Shown here: one piece after another, positions 16,582-26,082 of the stretch | Numbering within the stretch: position 1 is the stretch's first letter | How the letters are laid out: every line of letters begins with the position of its first letter | NCBI GenBank assembly: GCA_963837395.1 | Contig: CAWINI010000002.1 | Coordinates: forward strand, 620,001-684,000 | Source of the DNA: CAVZQN01 sp963837395 | GTDB taxonomy: Bacteria > Acidobacteriota > HRBIN11 > JAKEFK01 | Direction of reading: 5' to 3' | DNA: 64,000 nt | The notes under the pieces: model-generated | Database searches by the model: none | What the model saw: only the letters and a program-made list of their open reading frames with translations | What the model was told of the DNA's origin: nothing | Made by a program: the position numbers and the translations under genes

Positions 16582-18718
16582 TGATGGCTGGATCGGGATT
16601 GTCTGTGTTAGTTACGGATAAATCTGCTGTAACCACCGGAATGATGACGGTCGTTTCCGAATCGACATTATTGGACGGGTTCGGATCGTTTTGATTGGCG
16701 CTCACTGTTGCGGTATTTGTGATCGTACCTGGCGAGTCTGCAGTTACGTTGATCTGAAAAGTAATCGTGTTTCCATTATCGATAGTGCCCAGGTTGCAGG
16801 TAACTGTACCGTTTCCAGCAACGCAGCCCGGATTTGTTGAAGAAACAAACGTTACTTCGGCAGGCAGATTATCAATGAGAGTGACTCCGGTTGCGGTGGA
16901 TTGTCCATTGTTAGTTACCGCAATTGGGTAACTGAAATTTTCGCCTTGCGAGACTGGATCGGTGTCATCTGTTTTGACAACGGATAAATCTGCGAAGTTG
17001 CCAACTTGAATTATCACCGTTGCAGTATCGGTGCCGCCGCGGTTATCGAAGACTGTCAGAGTTGCGGTGTAAGTGCCGGCACTACTGAAGGTGTGATAGG
17101 CTATCGAGCCCCAGTAATCACCTCCGTCGCTGAAGGTCCAGTGGAAGTTACCCAACCAGCCATCAGGGTCGTACGAGCCGGATGCGTAGAAGATTACGTC
17201 CAATGGCGGCTGGCCAAAGGTCGGATTCGCCGTTGTGTTAGCAATAGGTGCTTGATTGGGGTTCGTTGCTTTGATGAGCACCGCATTCGTTGTCTGAGCT
17301 CCCAGGTCATCGGTTAGGGTTAGAGTAGCGAGGAAGGGGCCGCTGTTACTGTAAATGTGATTCGGATTTGGTTCAGTCGAAGTGGCTCCGTCACCGAAGT
17401 CCCAGGAATATGAGACCACGGTGCCGTCCGGATCGGTTGAGGATGCCGAACTGAACGCAACTGACAGTGGCACATCTCCACCGCTGGGTGTGGCCGAAGT
17501 TACGACTACCGGCCAGGCGTTACCACCCACGCCCAACTGCTCGTAGCCAATTCGATAGGAGGCGTAGGGGGCCTGGAGCAGGATGGAAGCGCCCATCAGG
17601 GAGATCCCATTGGCTCCGGTCACAGTTGGATAAGTTTCAGAGTCAGGTGAATTTGAGAACAGAAAACCCAGTGGATCGACAATGGATCCGTTCGCACTCA
17701 CACGCATACCGAAAAGATCACTTCGGGCGTCAAGTTGGTCGAGTTCCGATTCCGCCAAACGGTTGCGCTGATCCTGATAGGCGACAATGAACTGGTTGCC
17801 GTCCCAGGTAACTCGCGGCCGATACTGATTCCCGAGCCAGGGAGTGAGCGTGATGGCGGGTTGAAGCGAGCCATCAGAATTAACCATTCGCCCGACTAGA
17901 TCCATCTCGACTCCGGATGAGATTTCGGCCACTTGCACAACGAATGCAACGGTGTCGTTGGAAGCCACGCTCGGGCCATATGTATATGCGCTGGTTGAGT
18001 ACGGCCCGTAAACGGAGAACTCGGGAGTGAAGATGCCATTGGCGTCAACGAAAGAAGCCATCGTTGTTCCTATGGTGTTGTCGTGTGAGGGATGTCTTTC
18101 CCAAGTAACAAACCAACTATCCCCAACCACTGTGACTGCAGGAAAAGCCGCAAACGAGTTGCCCAGTGCCAGGGGAGTGGGATCCAGCACGACGCCGTCG
18201 GATCCCCGCACGCGAGAGGCGACTGGGAAAATGACCTCAATATTAAAGCCGATTTTCAGGCCGGTCACAAGAAAAGTATCGCCCAGGGCGGCGAGTTGAT
18301 TTGGGCCGAACGCGGGCATCACAAAGAATGGTGTTGCATCGAGTAATGTGCCGTCTTGCTGGATACGCTGCGCGACAACGCCGCTACTGTTACTCCAAGC
18401 GATCATGTAGAGCGCGCCGTTCCATGCTACTGAAGGCGTGGTTGGGCCGCTGGTACTATCGCCTGAATCAAGCAGAATCGGGTCTGTTGTCAGTGCGTCT
18501 CCGTTGGCGTCCAATGGTTGGGCCATAACTCGGTTCACGCCAGAGAGATCACTACGAAAAACAAGCATATAGCCGTTGCTGCCTACCGCGATGTTGGGTC
18601 GCACCTGCGAAGGTGCGCCAGATGAGAGAGTGACGATGGGCCCGCTGTATTGTCCGTTAAGATGATTGCTGACTCGACATCGTAGGAATTTTGCAAGGCT
18701 ATGTCGAAAGTTGACCAA
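16553..18718 (-). CDS. Surface protein middle fragment (PKD and DUF11 domains)
   Basis: 721 codons open, meaningful from about residue 22. It starts with a long region of repeats with VRPNIAVGSNGYMLVFRSD-like blades, probably a propeller. Two PKD domains follow (SYSWDFGDGATSTEPNPNH; FHWTFSDGGDYWG), then DUF11 domains (LSVVKTDDTDPVSQGENFSY). It joins the upstream frame near 18640 and the downstream frame near 16578, where the chain DPAIIG should continue TLITFTINV; both joins lie at G/C runs. The GC content is visibly higher than in the rest of the window. Confidence 0.7.
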   Translation of the reverse strand: MVNFRHSLAKFLRCRVSNHLNGQYSGPIVTLSSGAPSQVRPNIAVGSNGYMLVFRSDLSGVNRVMAQPLDANGDALTTDPILLDSGDSTSGPTTPSVAWNGALYMIAWSNSSGVVAQRIQQDGTLLDATPFFVMPAFGPNQLAALGDTFLVTGLKIGFNIEVIFPVASRVRGSDGVVLDPTPLALGNSFAAFPAVTVVGDSWFVTWERHPSHDNTIGTTMASFVDANGIFTPEFSVYGPYSTSAYTYGPSVASNDTVAFVVQVAEISSGVEMDLVGRMVNSDGSLQPAITLTPWLGNQYRPRVTWDGNQFIVAYQDQRNRLAESELDQLDARSDLFGMRVSANGSIVDPLGFLFSNSPDSETYPTVTGANGISLMGASILLQAPYASYRIGYEQLGVGGNAWPVVVTSATPSGGDVPLSVAFSSASSTDPDGTVVSYSWDFGDGATSTEPNPNHIYSNSGPFLATLTLTDDLGAQTTNAVLIKATNPNQAPIANTTANPTFGQPPLDVIFYASGSYDPDGWLGNFHWTFSDGGDYWGSIAYHTFSSAGTYTATLTVFDNRGGTDTATVIIQVGNFADLSVVKTDDTDPVSQGENFSYPIAVTNNGQSTATGVTLIDNLPAEVTFVSSTNPGCVAGNGTVTCNLGTIDNGNTITFQINVTADSPGTITNTATVSANQNDPNPSNNVDSETTVIIPVVTADLSVTNTDNPDPAIIGDTYYFYN

Positions 18719-19860
18719 ACGATTTGCAGATCGCCGGAGGGGCTGGCAGCCGCAGGTCCGCTGGTCAGGCCGGCTACTGCTATGCCACCATGGTCAATCA
18801 CTTGACCGTTTGCATTGACATGTGCCACAGAGACGCCCTGGAAGCTCCAGGTCACTTTCCAGTAGGTGCCGTCCCATTCGACTCCTGTTAGGGAGAAAGG
18901 GTCCGGAGAGTTATCCAACGAGATGTCAACACCATTGGGATCCAACACGATACCAGCTGTGCTTACCCGCGATCCTTTGACCGCGATGATGTAATTGGGT
19001 GGATCTTGAGCGACCCAAACGATGTAAAACAACTGGCCGTTGGACGCCAGATCACTGATGTTGTAGCCAGTTACCAGCGTAAACGGGTTAGGGCTCAAGA
19101 GGTTAAGAATCTGATCAAAGCACACGCCCATTGTGTCCGAGAAGTCGCTCCAGGTCAGCATGTAAACTCCGGCTGCATACGCCATGCGCAGATTGAAACG
19201 AGTATAATATGTAGCTGGGACAAGGGTATGAATCGGCGGATCAAGTATGACTCCATTTGGGGAGATGCGCAGCGCCATCAGGTCATTGCTGGCTGCTGTG
19301 CCTTCAAACGCGATCGCCCAGTTGTTGCCATCGGAGGCTACAGCCCACATGCTCGCCTGTGGAACGAGATTGTAAAGCACTATTGGTTTGGGATCCAATA
19401 TTTGACCTGACGGTGAAACCCGTACTGCTTCCAGGGACTTCTGATAGTAAGAGCCTGTGCCGCTGATCGAATAACTCTCGTACACCACAAGCCAATTGGT
19501 CCCGTTCCATGAGATTTGAGGATTTTCTTGGGAAGCTGGGCCGTTTGCGATCGGGAAGGGAATGGCTTCCAGGGGGTTGCCGAAAGCATCCAAACGCATT
19601 CCGTAGATATCGCTGGAGGTCTCGTACTCTATGAAAAACGAAGTTCCAGTAGGGTTTGATCGTCTGTCAGCCCAAACGGCCAGGAAAGTGTCGCCACCAG
19701 CGGCGATCGTGGGGGATTGCTGATCGCCTGCGGCTGCGCCTATGGCGTTGTCGCCTGGCAAAAAGCGAGAGGGAAGTATTGTGACCGCATGAGCTGGCGT
19801 AGCAATTGGCAGCAACACTACCAAACAGATAGAAATCCAGAGTAAGCGATTCAATCGCAT
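18583..19860 (-). CDS. Surface protein N-terminal fragment (signal peptide, propeller-like repeats)
   Basis: A signal peptide (MRLNRLLWISICLVVLLPIATPAHA) is followed by repeats such as GDNAIGAAAGDQQSPTIAAG and WNGTNWLVVYESYS, which suggest a beta-propeller. The last ~25 residues of this frame are off-frame: at the GGGCCC run near 18640 the protein continues in the frame of 16553-18718. Rejoined, the protein would be about 1,360 residues, with signal peptide, propeller, PKD, DUF11 and terminal domain. It is either an assembly-broken gene or a pseudogene. Confidence 0.7.
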   Translation of the reverse strand: MRLNRLLWISICLVVLLPIATPAHAVTILPSRFLPGDNAIGAAAGDQQSPTIAAGGDTFLAVWADRRSNPTGTSFFIEYETSSDIYGMRLDAFGNPLEAIPFPIANGPASQENPQISWNGTNWLVVYESYSISGTGSYYQKSLEAVRVSPSGQILDPKPIVLYNLVPQASMWAVASDGNNWAIAFEGTAASNDLMALRISPNGVILDPPIHTLVPATYYTRFNLRMAYAAGVYMLTWSDFSDTMGVCFDQILNLLSPNPFTLVTGYNISDLASNGQLFYIVWVAQDPPNYIIAVKGSRVSTAGIVLDPNGVDISLDNSPDPFSLTGVEWDGTYWKVTWSFQGVSVAHVNANGQVIDHGGIAVAGLTSGPAAASPSGDLQIVWSTFDIALQNSYDVESAIILTDNTAGPSSLSHLAHLRRCDPTSR

Positions 19861-20144
19861 GTTTGACCCCCAACATCGTTACTTTGAAGATACTGTTGAA
19901 TCGTTAGAAAGCCACTAATCCAACTCAAAATGATCCTCAGAATCTTTAGAGCCGCTGGCACTTGAGAAAAATACAATTCGCTCGTATTTTCTTCTGGTTT
20001 ATTTTTCCAAGATTCCGTTTCTACTAATAGTTTAGATGCCTAAGCAAGGATCACTTCAATACGTACAAAGGCGGAATTTGATTTACGTCGTTTTTGAAAT
20101 CAGCCCGAAATCGATATAATGCGTGCAAGGTGTGATCCAAAGAT

Positions 20145-20417
20145 TAGCCAGCAGCTGCGTCACACCAGCGCGTCAGCATCGTATTCAGTGAAACAATCCA
20201 GCTGGATGATTCAATTCCAGATGAAGAGAAAGGACGCCGTGCGCTGCTTGAAGAAGTTTCCTGCACGATTGCATCAGATCAAGCACCCGTGACACGGATG
20301 GCGCATTTCAAATCTCCGCAAGGTGTAACTTTTCTTTCCGAACTACCTAAAACCGCAACCGGTAAAGTTCAGAAATATGTTTTGCGCGGAAAGAAATCAG
20401 CAATATCAAAACAATAA
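20145..20417 (+). pseudogene. Fused remnants: unknown gene tail plus acyl-CoA synthetase 3' end
   Basis: An open stretch without a start encodes about 45 residues (VSIVFSETIQLDDSIPDEEK..., perhaps the end of an acyltransferase). It then passes in frame, near 20295, into the last ~40 residues of an acyl-CoA synthetase (MAHFKSPQGVTFLSELPKTATG to SAISKQ). That second part matches 15452-15571 with 8 base differences, all synonymous. It has no start and no other domain, so it is a recombination scar. Confidence 0.7.
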
Positions 20418-20440
20418 TTTAGGCACAGTTTGCTCGGGGT

Positions 20441-20468
20441 TTGGAAGTTATGACATTAACGTTATAAT
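20441..20468 (+). promoter_or_regulatory. Sigma70-type promoter for the OPT transporter gene
   Basis: TTGGAA (20441-20446), 16-bp spacer, TATAAT (20463-20468), 80 bases before the ATG. Confidence 0.6.
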
Positions 20469-20547
20469 ACTGGCACTCGAGTGAAAGGCTTGATTACCAG
20501 ATCTTTCCAAACACATTCATCAAAAGGCAAAAATCGAAGGAGTCTGC

Positions 20548-22515
20548 ATGGCAGAAAAAAATAACAGCTCCACTGAGTTCAAACCTTTTGTTCCGGCCGG
20601 AACGATAGTACCAGAGTTTACTCCGAAGGCAATTATTCTTGGTGCAATTTTCGGAATCATCTTTGGTGCAGCCACAGTTTATCTTGCGCTCCGCGCCGGC
20701 CTGACAGTATCAGCTTCCATTCCGATTGCGGTACTGGCAATTGCTGTTTTCAAGAAAATTGGCAATTCAACAATCCTTGAAAATAACATCGTCCAAACAA
20801 TCGGATCTGCAGGTGAATCAATCGCTGCCGGTGTTGTATTTACGCTTCCGGCACTGTTGTTTTTGGAAGGCGGAGAAGGTTACTTTCACTACTTCAATAT
20901 CCTGATGCTTTCATCGGTCGGTGGAATTCTGGGTGTTCTTTTCATGGTTCCACTTCGTAGATCTTTGATTGTGAAAGAGCATGGAACGCTGCCGTATCCG
21001 GAAGGAACTGCATGCGCCGAAGTTTTGATCGCTGGTGAAAAAGGCGGCAATATGGCCGGACGCGTTTTTGCCGGTTTAGGAATTGCCTTTCTATATAAAT
21101 CCGCCATGAGCATTTTCGGACTTTGGAAAGACGTGCCTGTATATCAAACCGGACGTACGTCCGCATTTCCGAATGCAACGATTAACGGTGAAATCACACC
21201 GGAATATTTAGGAGTTGGTTACATCATCGGTCCGAAGATTGCTGGAAATCTGGTTGCTGGTGGTGTTCTTTCGTGGCTCTGTTTAATTCCGCTTGTTTCA
21301 TTTATCGGTGATGCATTACCAGCAGCATTGAAGCCAGGCTGGCAAGGGAAATTAATTTCAGAAATGACTCCGTTGGAAATTTATCGCGGCTACGTTCGCT
21401 ATATTGGTGCGGGTGCAGTCGCGGCTGCTGGTCTAATTACATTGATCAAGACTCTTCCAACAATTGTTTCCGCTTTCCGCGAAAGTTTTAAAAGTTTGAA
21501 GGATTTGAAAGCCGGGATCAGTCCACCAAGAACCGAACGTGATATTCCGATTACTTATGTTGTTGTCGGTTCATTAATACTTGTAATGATTGTTTCTTTG
21601 CTTCCGCAGCTTCCCGGAAAATTCCCGAGTACGCTGTTGATGGGACTCCTTGTAGTCATCTTCGGATTCTTTTTTGTAACGGTTAGTTCTCGAATTGTAG
21701 GAATTATTGGATCATCATCCAATCCGATTTCCGGAATGACGATTGCAACTTTAATGGCTACATGTCTTGTATTTGTTGGTTTAGGTTGGACCGGTACTGT
21801 GTATCAAGCACTTGCTCTTTGTGTTGGCGGCATTGTGTGTATTGCTGCTGCAAACGCCGGCGCTACCAGTCAGGATTTAAAAACAGGATACATCGTGGGT
21901 GCTACTCCAATTTATCAGCAAATCGGATTAGTGATTGGCGTACTGGTGTCCGTATTTGTAATCGGGTTCACTCTAAATCTTCTGGATAAATCGATGGCTT
22001 TTCAGGGCATCCCGCATGCAATCGGAACCGACAAAATGCCAGCACCGCAAGCCACATTGATGGCAACAATCATTAAAGGATTGCTCGCACATGATCTGCC
22101 ATGGGGATTGGTTTTCGTGGGAATGTTTATTTCGGTAGTGGTTGAACTATGCGGAATAAAATCTTTGTCGTTTGCTGTTGGCGCATATCTGCCGCTTTCC
22201 ACAACATCAACAATTTTCGTTGGCGGAATGATGCGCGCGCTTGTTGATCACATCAGCAAAACGAAAGACGAATCGGAAGTAAGCTCCGGAATGCTTTACG
22301 CCACTGGATTAGTTGCAGGTGGCTCATTGACCGGAATTCTAATCGCACTGCTCAGCAGCATTCCACTAGGTGAGAAATCACTGATCCAAGTTTTGAACTT
22401 TGGTCATGGCTGGGAACAACTCGGCCCAATGGCTGATTTAATTGGACTGATTGCATTTGCGTTCCTCTGTATTCTATTAGTCCGGACAGCATTAAAGAAG
22501 CTTGACGTTGCATAA
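20548..22515 (+). CDS. OPT family oligopeptide transporter
   Basis: A 655-residue inner-membrane protein with about 14-16 hydrophobic spans, the size of bacterial OPT transporters. Family-like blocks are AAFGAATVYLALRAGLTVSA-type helix 1, NNIVQTIGSAGESIAAGVVF, and LPYPEGTACAEVL. It would import small peptides or metal-chelates with protons; the substrate is unknown. A good ribosome site (AAGGAG, 7 bases upstream) and a promoter at 20441 precede it. The following secreted-protein gene overlaps its end, so the two may be co-transcribed. Confidence 0.93.
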   Translation: MAEKNNSSTEFKPFVPAGTIVPEFTPKAIILGAIFGIIFGAATVYLALRAGLTVSASIPIAVLAIAVFKKIGNSTILENNIVQTIGSAGESIAAGVVFTLPALLFLEGGEGYFHYFNILMLSSVGGILGVLFMVPLRRSLIVKEHGTLPYPEGTACAEVLIAGEKGGNMAGRVFAGLGIAFLYKSAMSIFGLWKDVPVYQTGRTSAFPNATINGEITPEYLGVGYIIGPKIAGNLVAGGVLSWLCLIPLVSFIGDALPAALKPGWQGKLISEMTPLEIYRGYVRYIGAGAVAAAGLITLIKTLPTIVSAFRESFKSLKDLKAGISPPRTERDIPITYVVVGSLILVMIVSLLPQLPGKFPSTLLMGLLVVIFGFFFVTVSSRIVGIIGSSSNPISGMTIATLMATCLVFVGLGWTGTVYQALALCVGGIVCIAAANAGATSQDLKTGYIVGATPIYQQIGLVIGVLVSVFVIGFTLNLLDKSMAFQGIPHAIGTDKMPAPQATLMATIIKGLLAHDLPWGLVFVGMFISVVVELCGIKSLSFAVGAYLPLSTTSTIFVGGMMRALVDHISKTKDESEVSSGMLYATGLVAGGSLTGILIALLSSIPLGEKSLIQVLNFGHGWEQLGPMADLIGLIAFAFLCILLVRTALKKLDVA

Positions 22516-22840
22516 GCTAAGCGTATTTATTGTTCTCATCTTCATCGCTGCTAGTGCGTTCGCACTCAATTTACCGGATGCGCCGAACTGTCCGATCTTT
22601 CCTGATAGCAATGTTTGGAACAAAGAAGTTGCCAATCTTCCAGTTCATCGCAACTCTGCTTTGCTGATCCGATCGATCGGATCCAATGATGGGCTTCATC
22701 CTGATTTTGGATCCAACCTGAGTTACGGTATTCCATTCAATGTTGTTAGTGGCAGCACGCCGAAGGTTCGAGTCAGTTTTTATTATCCGGATGAATCGGA
22801 TGCAGTGTCCATATCCGATTCCGCAAAATCCCAAACGTGA
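22502..22840 (+). CDS. Secreted protein, N-terminal fragment
   Basis: Starts TTG 22502 (or TTG 22508) inside the end of the OPT gene. A signal peptide (KLSVFIVLIFIAASAFA) precedes DAPNCPIFPDSNVWNKEVANLPVHRNSA, a conserved opening seen in a family of exported proteins of unknown function. The frame is lost near 22810; the family continues in the frame of 22740-23405 (YPIPQNPKREAGSDHHILIVDRD). Confidence 0.65.
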   Translation: MTLHKLSVFIVLIFIAASAFALNLPDAPNCPIFPDSNVWNKEVANLPVHRNSALLIRSIGSNDGLHPDFGSNLSYGIPFNVVSGSTPKVRVSFYYPDESDAVSISDSAKSQT

Positions 22841-23405
22841 AGCAGGAAGCGATCATCATATTTTGATTGTGGATCGTGATGCTTGTAAGTTATATGAAAT
22901 TTATGATGCCGATCGCGCCAATGGACGTTGGGAAGCAGGTGCTGGTGCGATTTGGAATTTGCGATCCAACTCGTTGCGGCCGAATGGCTGGACCAGTGCC
23001 GATGCTGCAGGACTTCCAATTTTGCCAGGCCTGATCCGATTTGATGAAGTGAATCGTGGCGTAATCGATCATGCGTTGCGATTTACGGCATCAAGCACGC
23101 GCGACTCTCATATATATCCCGCCCGGCATCATGCAGGCGATGGGAATGATGCATCACTTCCACCCATGGGTTTGCGTCTTCGCTTGAAAGCGTCTGTGAA
23201 TATTTCAGGATTTTCACCGCGCAATCGTGTAATCCTGAATGCATTGAAACGCTACGGAATGATCATGGCTGATAATGGCAGTCCGTGGTTCATTTCCGGT
23301 GTTTCTGATAAACGTTGGAATGCGGACGATTTGAATCAGCTGAAACGCATCAAGGGTAACATGTTCGAAGTTGTCGATACATCATCCCTTAGAAACGGCA
23401 ACTAA
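22740..23405 (+). CDS. Secreted protein, C-terminal fragment
   Basis: The remainder of the protein begun at 22502; real coding starts at about 22810. Key blocks are HHILIVDRDACKLYEIYDA, GWTSADAAGLPILPGLIRFDEV, RDSHIYPARHHAG and GMIMADNGSPWFISGVSD. Rejoined length is about 300 residues, extracellular or periplasmic. A single-base indel separates the halves. No catalytic residues are recognised. Confidence 0.65.
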   Translation: MLLVAARRRFESVFIIRMNRMQCPYPIPQNPKREAGSDHHILIVDRDACKLYEIYDADRANGRWEAGAGAIWNLRSNSLRPNGWTSADAAGLPILPGLIRFDEVNRGVIDHALRFTASSTRDSHIYPARHHAGDGNDASLPPMGLRLRLKASVNISGFSPRNRVILNALKRYGMIMADNGSPWFISGVSDKRWNADDLNQLKRIKGNMFEVVDTSSLRNGN

Positions 23406-23413
23406 GGTTCGTC

Positions 23414-24898
23414 ATGTTTTACAAAGTTATACCCACCATCATCTTATTTCTATTTGCCGTTGCATTAACCGCTCAAGATCAAAACGAATTGCCAATGATT
23501 CTTCAGCAAGCAGATGAACTTACTGAAAAAGGCGAAATGGCCAAAGCGATAGAGAAGTATCAGCAGGCCTTATCGATTTTGAAGAATCAAAATGATCAAA
23601 AAGCACTGGCTGATGTAACTTCCAAGCTTGGAGTTGCGTTTAGGGAACTTGGGAAATTTGATGACGCATCAAAAGCATTAAACGAAGCTCTTAGAATTCA
23701 TGACAACATTGAAGACAACCTGGGATCTGGTTCTGATCTCAATGCTCTGGCATATATGGATTCCTTTGCAGATAAATATGATGAAGGAATATCGCTGGCA
23801 GAAAAAGCTTTGGCCATTCATCAAAATATTCAAAACAAAAACGGCATTATGAATTCCTTTGTTTCTATTGCTAGATGCTACTTGAGGAAAAACGAATATG
23901 AAAAAGCACTGGACTATGCCAGCCGTTCCCTCACTATTGCAACTGAAATTAACGACAAATTCGGAATAGCACAAACTCTGAATTTATTCGGAGCGATCAA
24001 TTGGGAGCAAGGCAATTATGAGAACGCTTTGGAATTTTACAAAAAAGCTCTTCCAATTGCAGAGGCGTTCAAGAATAAGTCCAGGTTAGCTTCAATTCTA
24101 GCGAATATGGGCCTCGTCTATTGGAATCAGGGTGATCTTGATCAAGCCATTGAATATCTTAATCAAGGCTTAGAAATAGATCACGGCATAGGAAACCTGC
24201 ATAAGCTTGGTATCGATCTTTACAACATTGGGGCTGTTGAAGGAGAGCGAGGTAATAATGAGAAAAAGAAAGAGAAATTATTAGAGGCGATTGAATTTGC
24301 AAAACAAAGCAACGATAAAGATCTTTTAGGTCTTTGTTTACACAGTTTGGGTACATACAATCTCGATATGGGGAACTATGACTCTGCCCAGGAATATTTT
24401 AGGACGGCATCGCAAATTGCTGAAGAGCTAGGGGACAAGCGCACCCTTTCATACTCATTATTAAATATTGGAACAGTTCATTTAAGAACAAAAGATTACG
24501 CCGGATATCTGAAATACAACCAGAAGGCCCTGAAAATTTTTGAGGAAATTGGCGAGAAACGTGGAATCTGTGCGGCACTCAATAGTATCGGTCACGCTCA
24601 CTTGAAACTTGGCAATCCAAATCAGTCGATGGATTTTTTTCGAAAAGCTCTTGCTTTAGGTCAATCGATCGGCTCAAAATTCGAGAAATCTGTTAGTTAT
24701 CTCGGAATTGGATCCGTCTACTATGTTAAAGGCGAAATGAATGATGCCGCGGAGGCATTATCACAATCGATTGAACTCTCACAAGAAACGCAGGCCCCAG
24801 GGTTTTGTGGGAAGGGTTGTACGCGATGGGTTTGGTTTCCAGAGATAGTAAGAAAAATGAAGAAGCTCTCCAATTTTGGGAGCAAGCAGTTGATGTAA
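23414..24898 (+). CDS. TPR-CHAT protein, N-terminal TPR fragment
   Basis: A signal peptide (MFYKVIPTIILFLFAVALTAQ) and about ten TPR motifs, e.g. AIEKYQQALSILKNQNDQKALADV and NALEFYKKALPIAEAFKNKSR. The last ~25 residues are off-frame: one indel near 24800 breaks the chain, which continues VLWEGLYAMGLVSRDSKKNEEA in the next frame. The full protein (23414-26447) would have about 1,000 residues, with exported TPRs and a C-terminal CHAT peptidase domain, as in many TPR-CHAT proteins. Confidence 0.75.
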   Translation: MFYKVIPTIILFLFAVALTAQDQNELPMILQQADELTEKGEMAKAIEKYQQALSILKNQNDQKALADVTSKLGVAFRELGKFDDASKALNEALRIHDNIEDNLGSGSDLNALAYMDSFADKYDEGISLAEKALAIHQNIQNKNGIMNSFVSIARCYLRKNEYEKALDYASRSLTIATEINDKFGIAQTLNLFGAINWEQGNYENALEFYKKALPIAEAFKNKSRLASILANMGLVYWNQGDLDQAIEYLNQGLEIDHGIGNLHKLGIDLYNIGAVEGERGNNEKKKEKLLEAIEFAKQSNDKDLLGLCLHSLGTYNLDMGNYDSAQEYFRTASQIAEELGDKRTLSYSLLNIGTVHLRTKDYAGYLKYNQKALKIFEEIGEKRGICAALNSIGHAHLKLGNPNQSMDFFRKALALGQSIGSKFEKSVSYLGIGSVYYVKGEMNDAAEALSQSIELSQETQAPGFCGKGCTRWVWFPEIVRKMKKLSNFGSKQLM

Positions 24899-26082
24899 TA
24901 GAAGAAGCCCGAAGTGAAATTGAGTTAACGGAAGAAAAGATGAGTTATTTGGAACCGAAACTCAATGTTTATGATGATCTGATTCATCTTCTAATCGCCA
25001 CTCAAAAGATTTCCGAAGCGTTCAATTATGTTCAAAGGGGAAAAGCCCGTTCGTTTCTGGACACACTTGCTGAAGCGAGAATTGATCCTGAAGGTAGTAT
25101 CGATCCTGGACTGAAACAAGAGAAGAAGAAAGTGTTTGCTGAACTTGTGAAAACTGAAACGGAAATTCGTAATGAATATGAAAGAGAGAAAATAGATCAG
25201 AAAAGGATTGACGAACTAAAAACAAAAAGGAATGAATTAGATACTGGATATAACAATTTGCTATTTAAGATTCGTAAACAAAATCCTCGTTTTGCAAATT
25301 TTCAGCATCCACAGCCATTAAAATTGTCAGAAGCTCAAGATTTGATTGATGAGCAATCAGTTTTGTTGGAGTACTTCTTAGGAAAAAAGAGTTCGCTTGT
25401 ATTTGCAATTACGCGGACTCACTCTCAGGTTTTCGAAATTCCAAACGAACAAAAGCTTGCAGCTCAAGTTAACTTGATCCATGAAGTTTTGCAGAAGCCG
25501 GAGCCAGGTTCGGAGTTGTCGGAAAAAGCTCATAGCGCTTACACCGGCGTATCATCAGTTTTATATGAAGAGCTGATCGCTCCTGCTAAAAATGTAATAA
25601 CCGGAAAGCGGCGCATCATCATTGCCCCGGACGGCATCTTGCATTATTTGCCTTTCGAGTGTCTTCTTACCACGCGGACCAAATTGGGAATAATTGACTT
25701 TAGTAAGCTTCCTTACCTCACACGAGATTACGAAATTCAATACACTCCTTCCGGATCCGTGCTGAAAGCACTCCAGGCAACCCTTGCTGAAGAACCAAAA
25801 GAGCAAAAAGATCTTATTGCATTCGCTGATCCTGTGTATACAACTGAAAGATATTGGAATAGAGCAAAACAAAAATCAGTTCTTCCTGATTTGCCGAATT
25901 CAAGAGTGGAGGTTGAACGGATTGCGCAGTTTTATCCGCAAAACAAAATTACTGTTTTTTTCGGAAAGGACGCGAGTGAAACGAATATTAAGCGCTCTGA
26001 TTTGAGTGGATATCGGAGGTTTCATTTTGCCGGTCACTCGGTGATCGATGAAGAAAGGCCCAGTTCTCCGCATTGCTTCTAA
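24805..26082 (+). CDS. TPR-CHAT protein, middle fragment with catalytic His
   Basis: Continues the TPR array (EEALQFWEQAVDVIEEAR), then a coiled-coil-like charged linker (about residues 90-150), then the CHAT domain: LLEYFLGKKSSLVFAITR, RRIIIAPDGILHYLPFECL, and RRFHFAGHSVIDEE with the catalytic His at about residue 413. A second indel near 26068 moves the end of the domain into the frame of 26073-26447. Confidence 0.78.
   Translation: MWEGLYAMGLVSRDSKKNEEALQFWEQAVDVIEEARSEIELTEEKMSYLEPKLNVYDDLIHLLIATQKISEAFNYVQRGKARSFLDTLAEARIDPEGSIDPGLKQEKKKVFAELVKTETEIRNEYEREKIDQKRIDELKTKRNELDTGYNNLLFKIRKQNPRFANFQHPQPLKLSEAQDLIDEQSVLLEYFLGKKSSLVFAITRTHSQVFEIPNEQKLAAQVNLIHEVLQKPEPGSELSEKAHSAYTGVSSVLYEELIAPAKNVITGKRRIIIAPDGILHYLPFECLLTTRTKLGIIDFSKLPYLTRDYEIQYTPSGSVLKALQATLAEEPKEQKDLIAFADPVYTTERYWNRAKQKSVLPDLPNSRVEVERIAQFYPQNKITVFFGKDASETNIKRSDLSGYRRFHFAGHSVIDEERPSSPHCF

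Noticed and set aside
16068..18528. Plus-strand ORFs across the GC-rich surface gene
   Set aside because: They are antisense to clear PKD/DUF11 coding and have low-complexity, Arg-rich translations.
20145..20417. A genuine small gene fusing two domains
   Set aside because: No start codon or ribosome site; the second part is a copy of a synthetase 3' end without its catalytic core.
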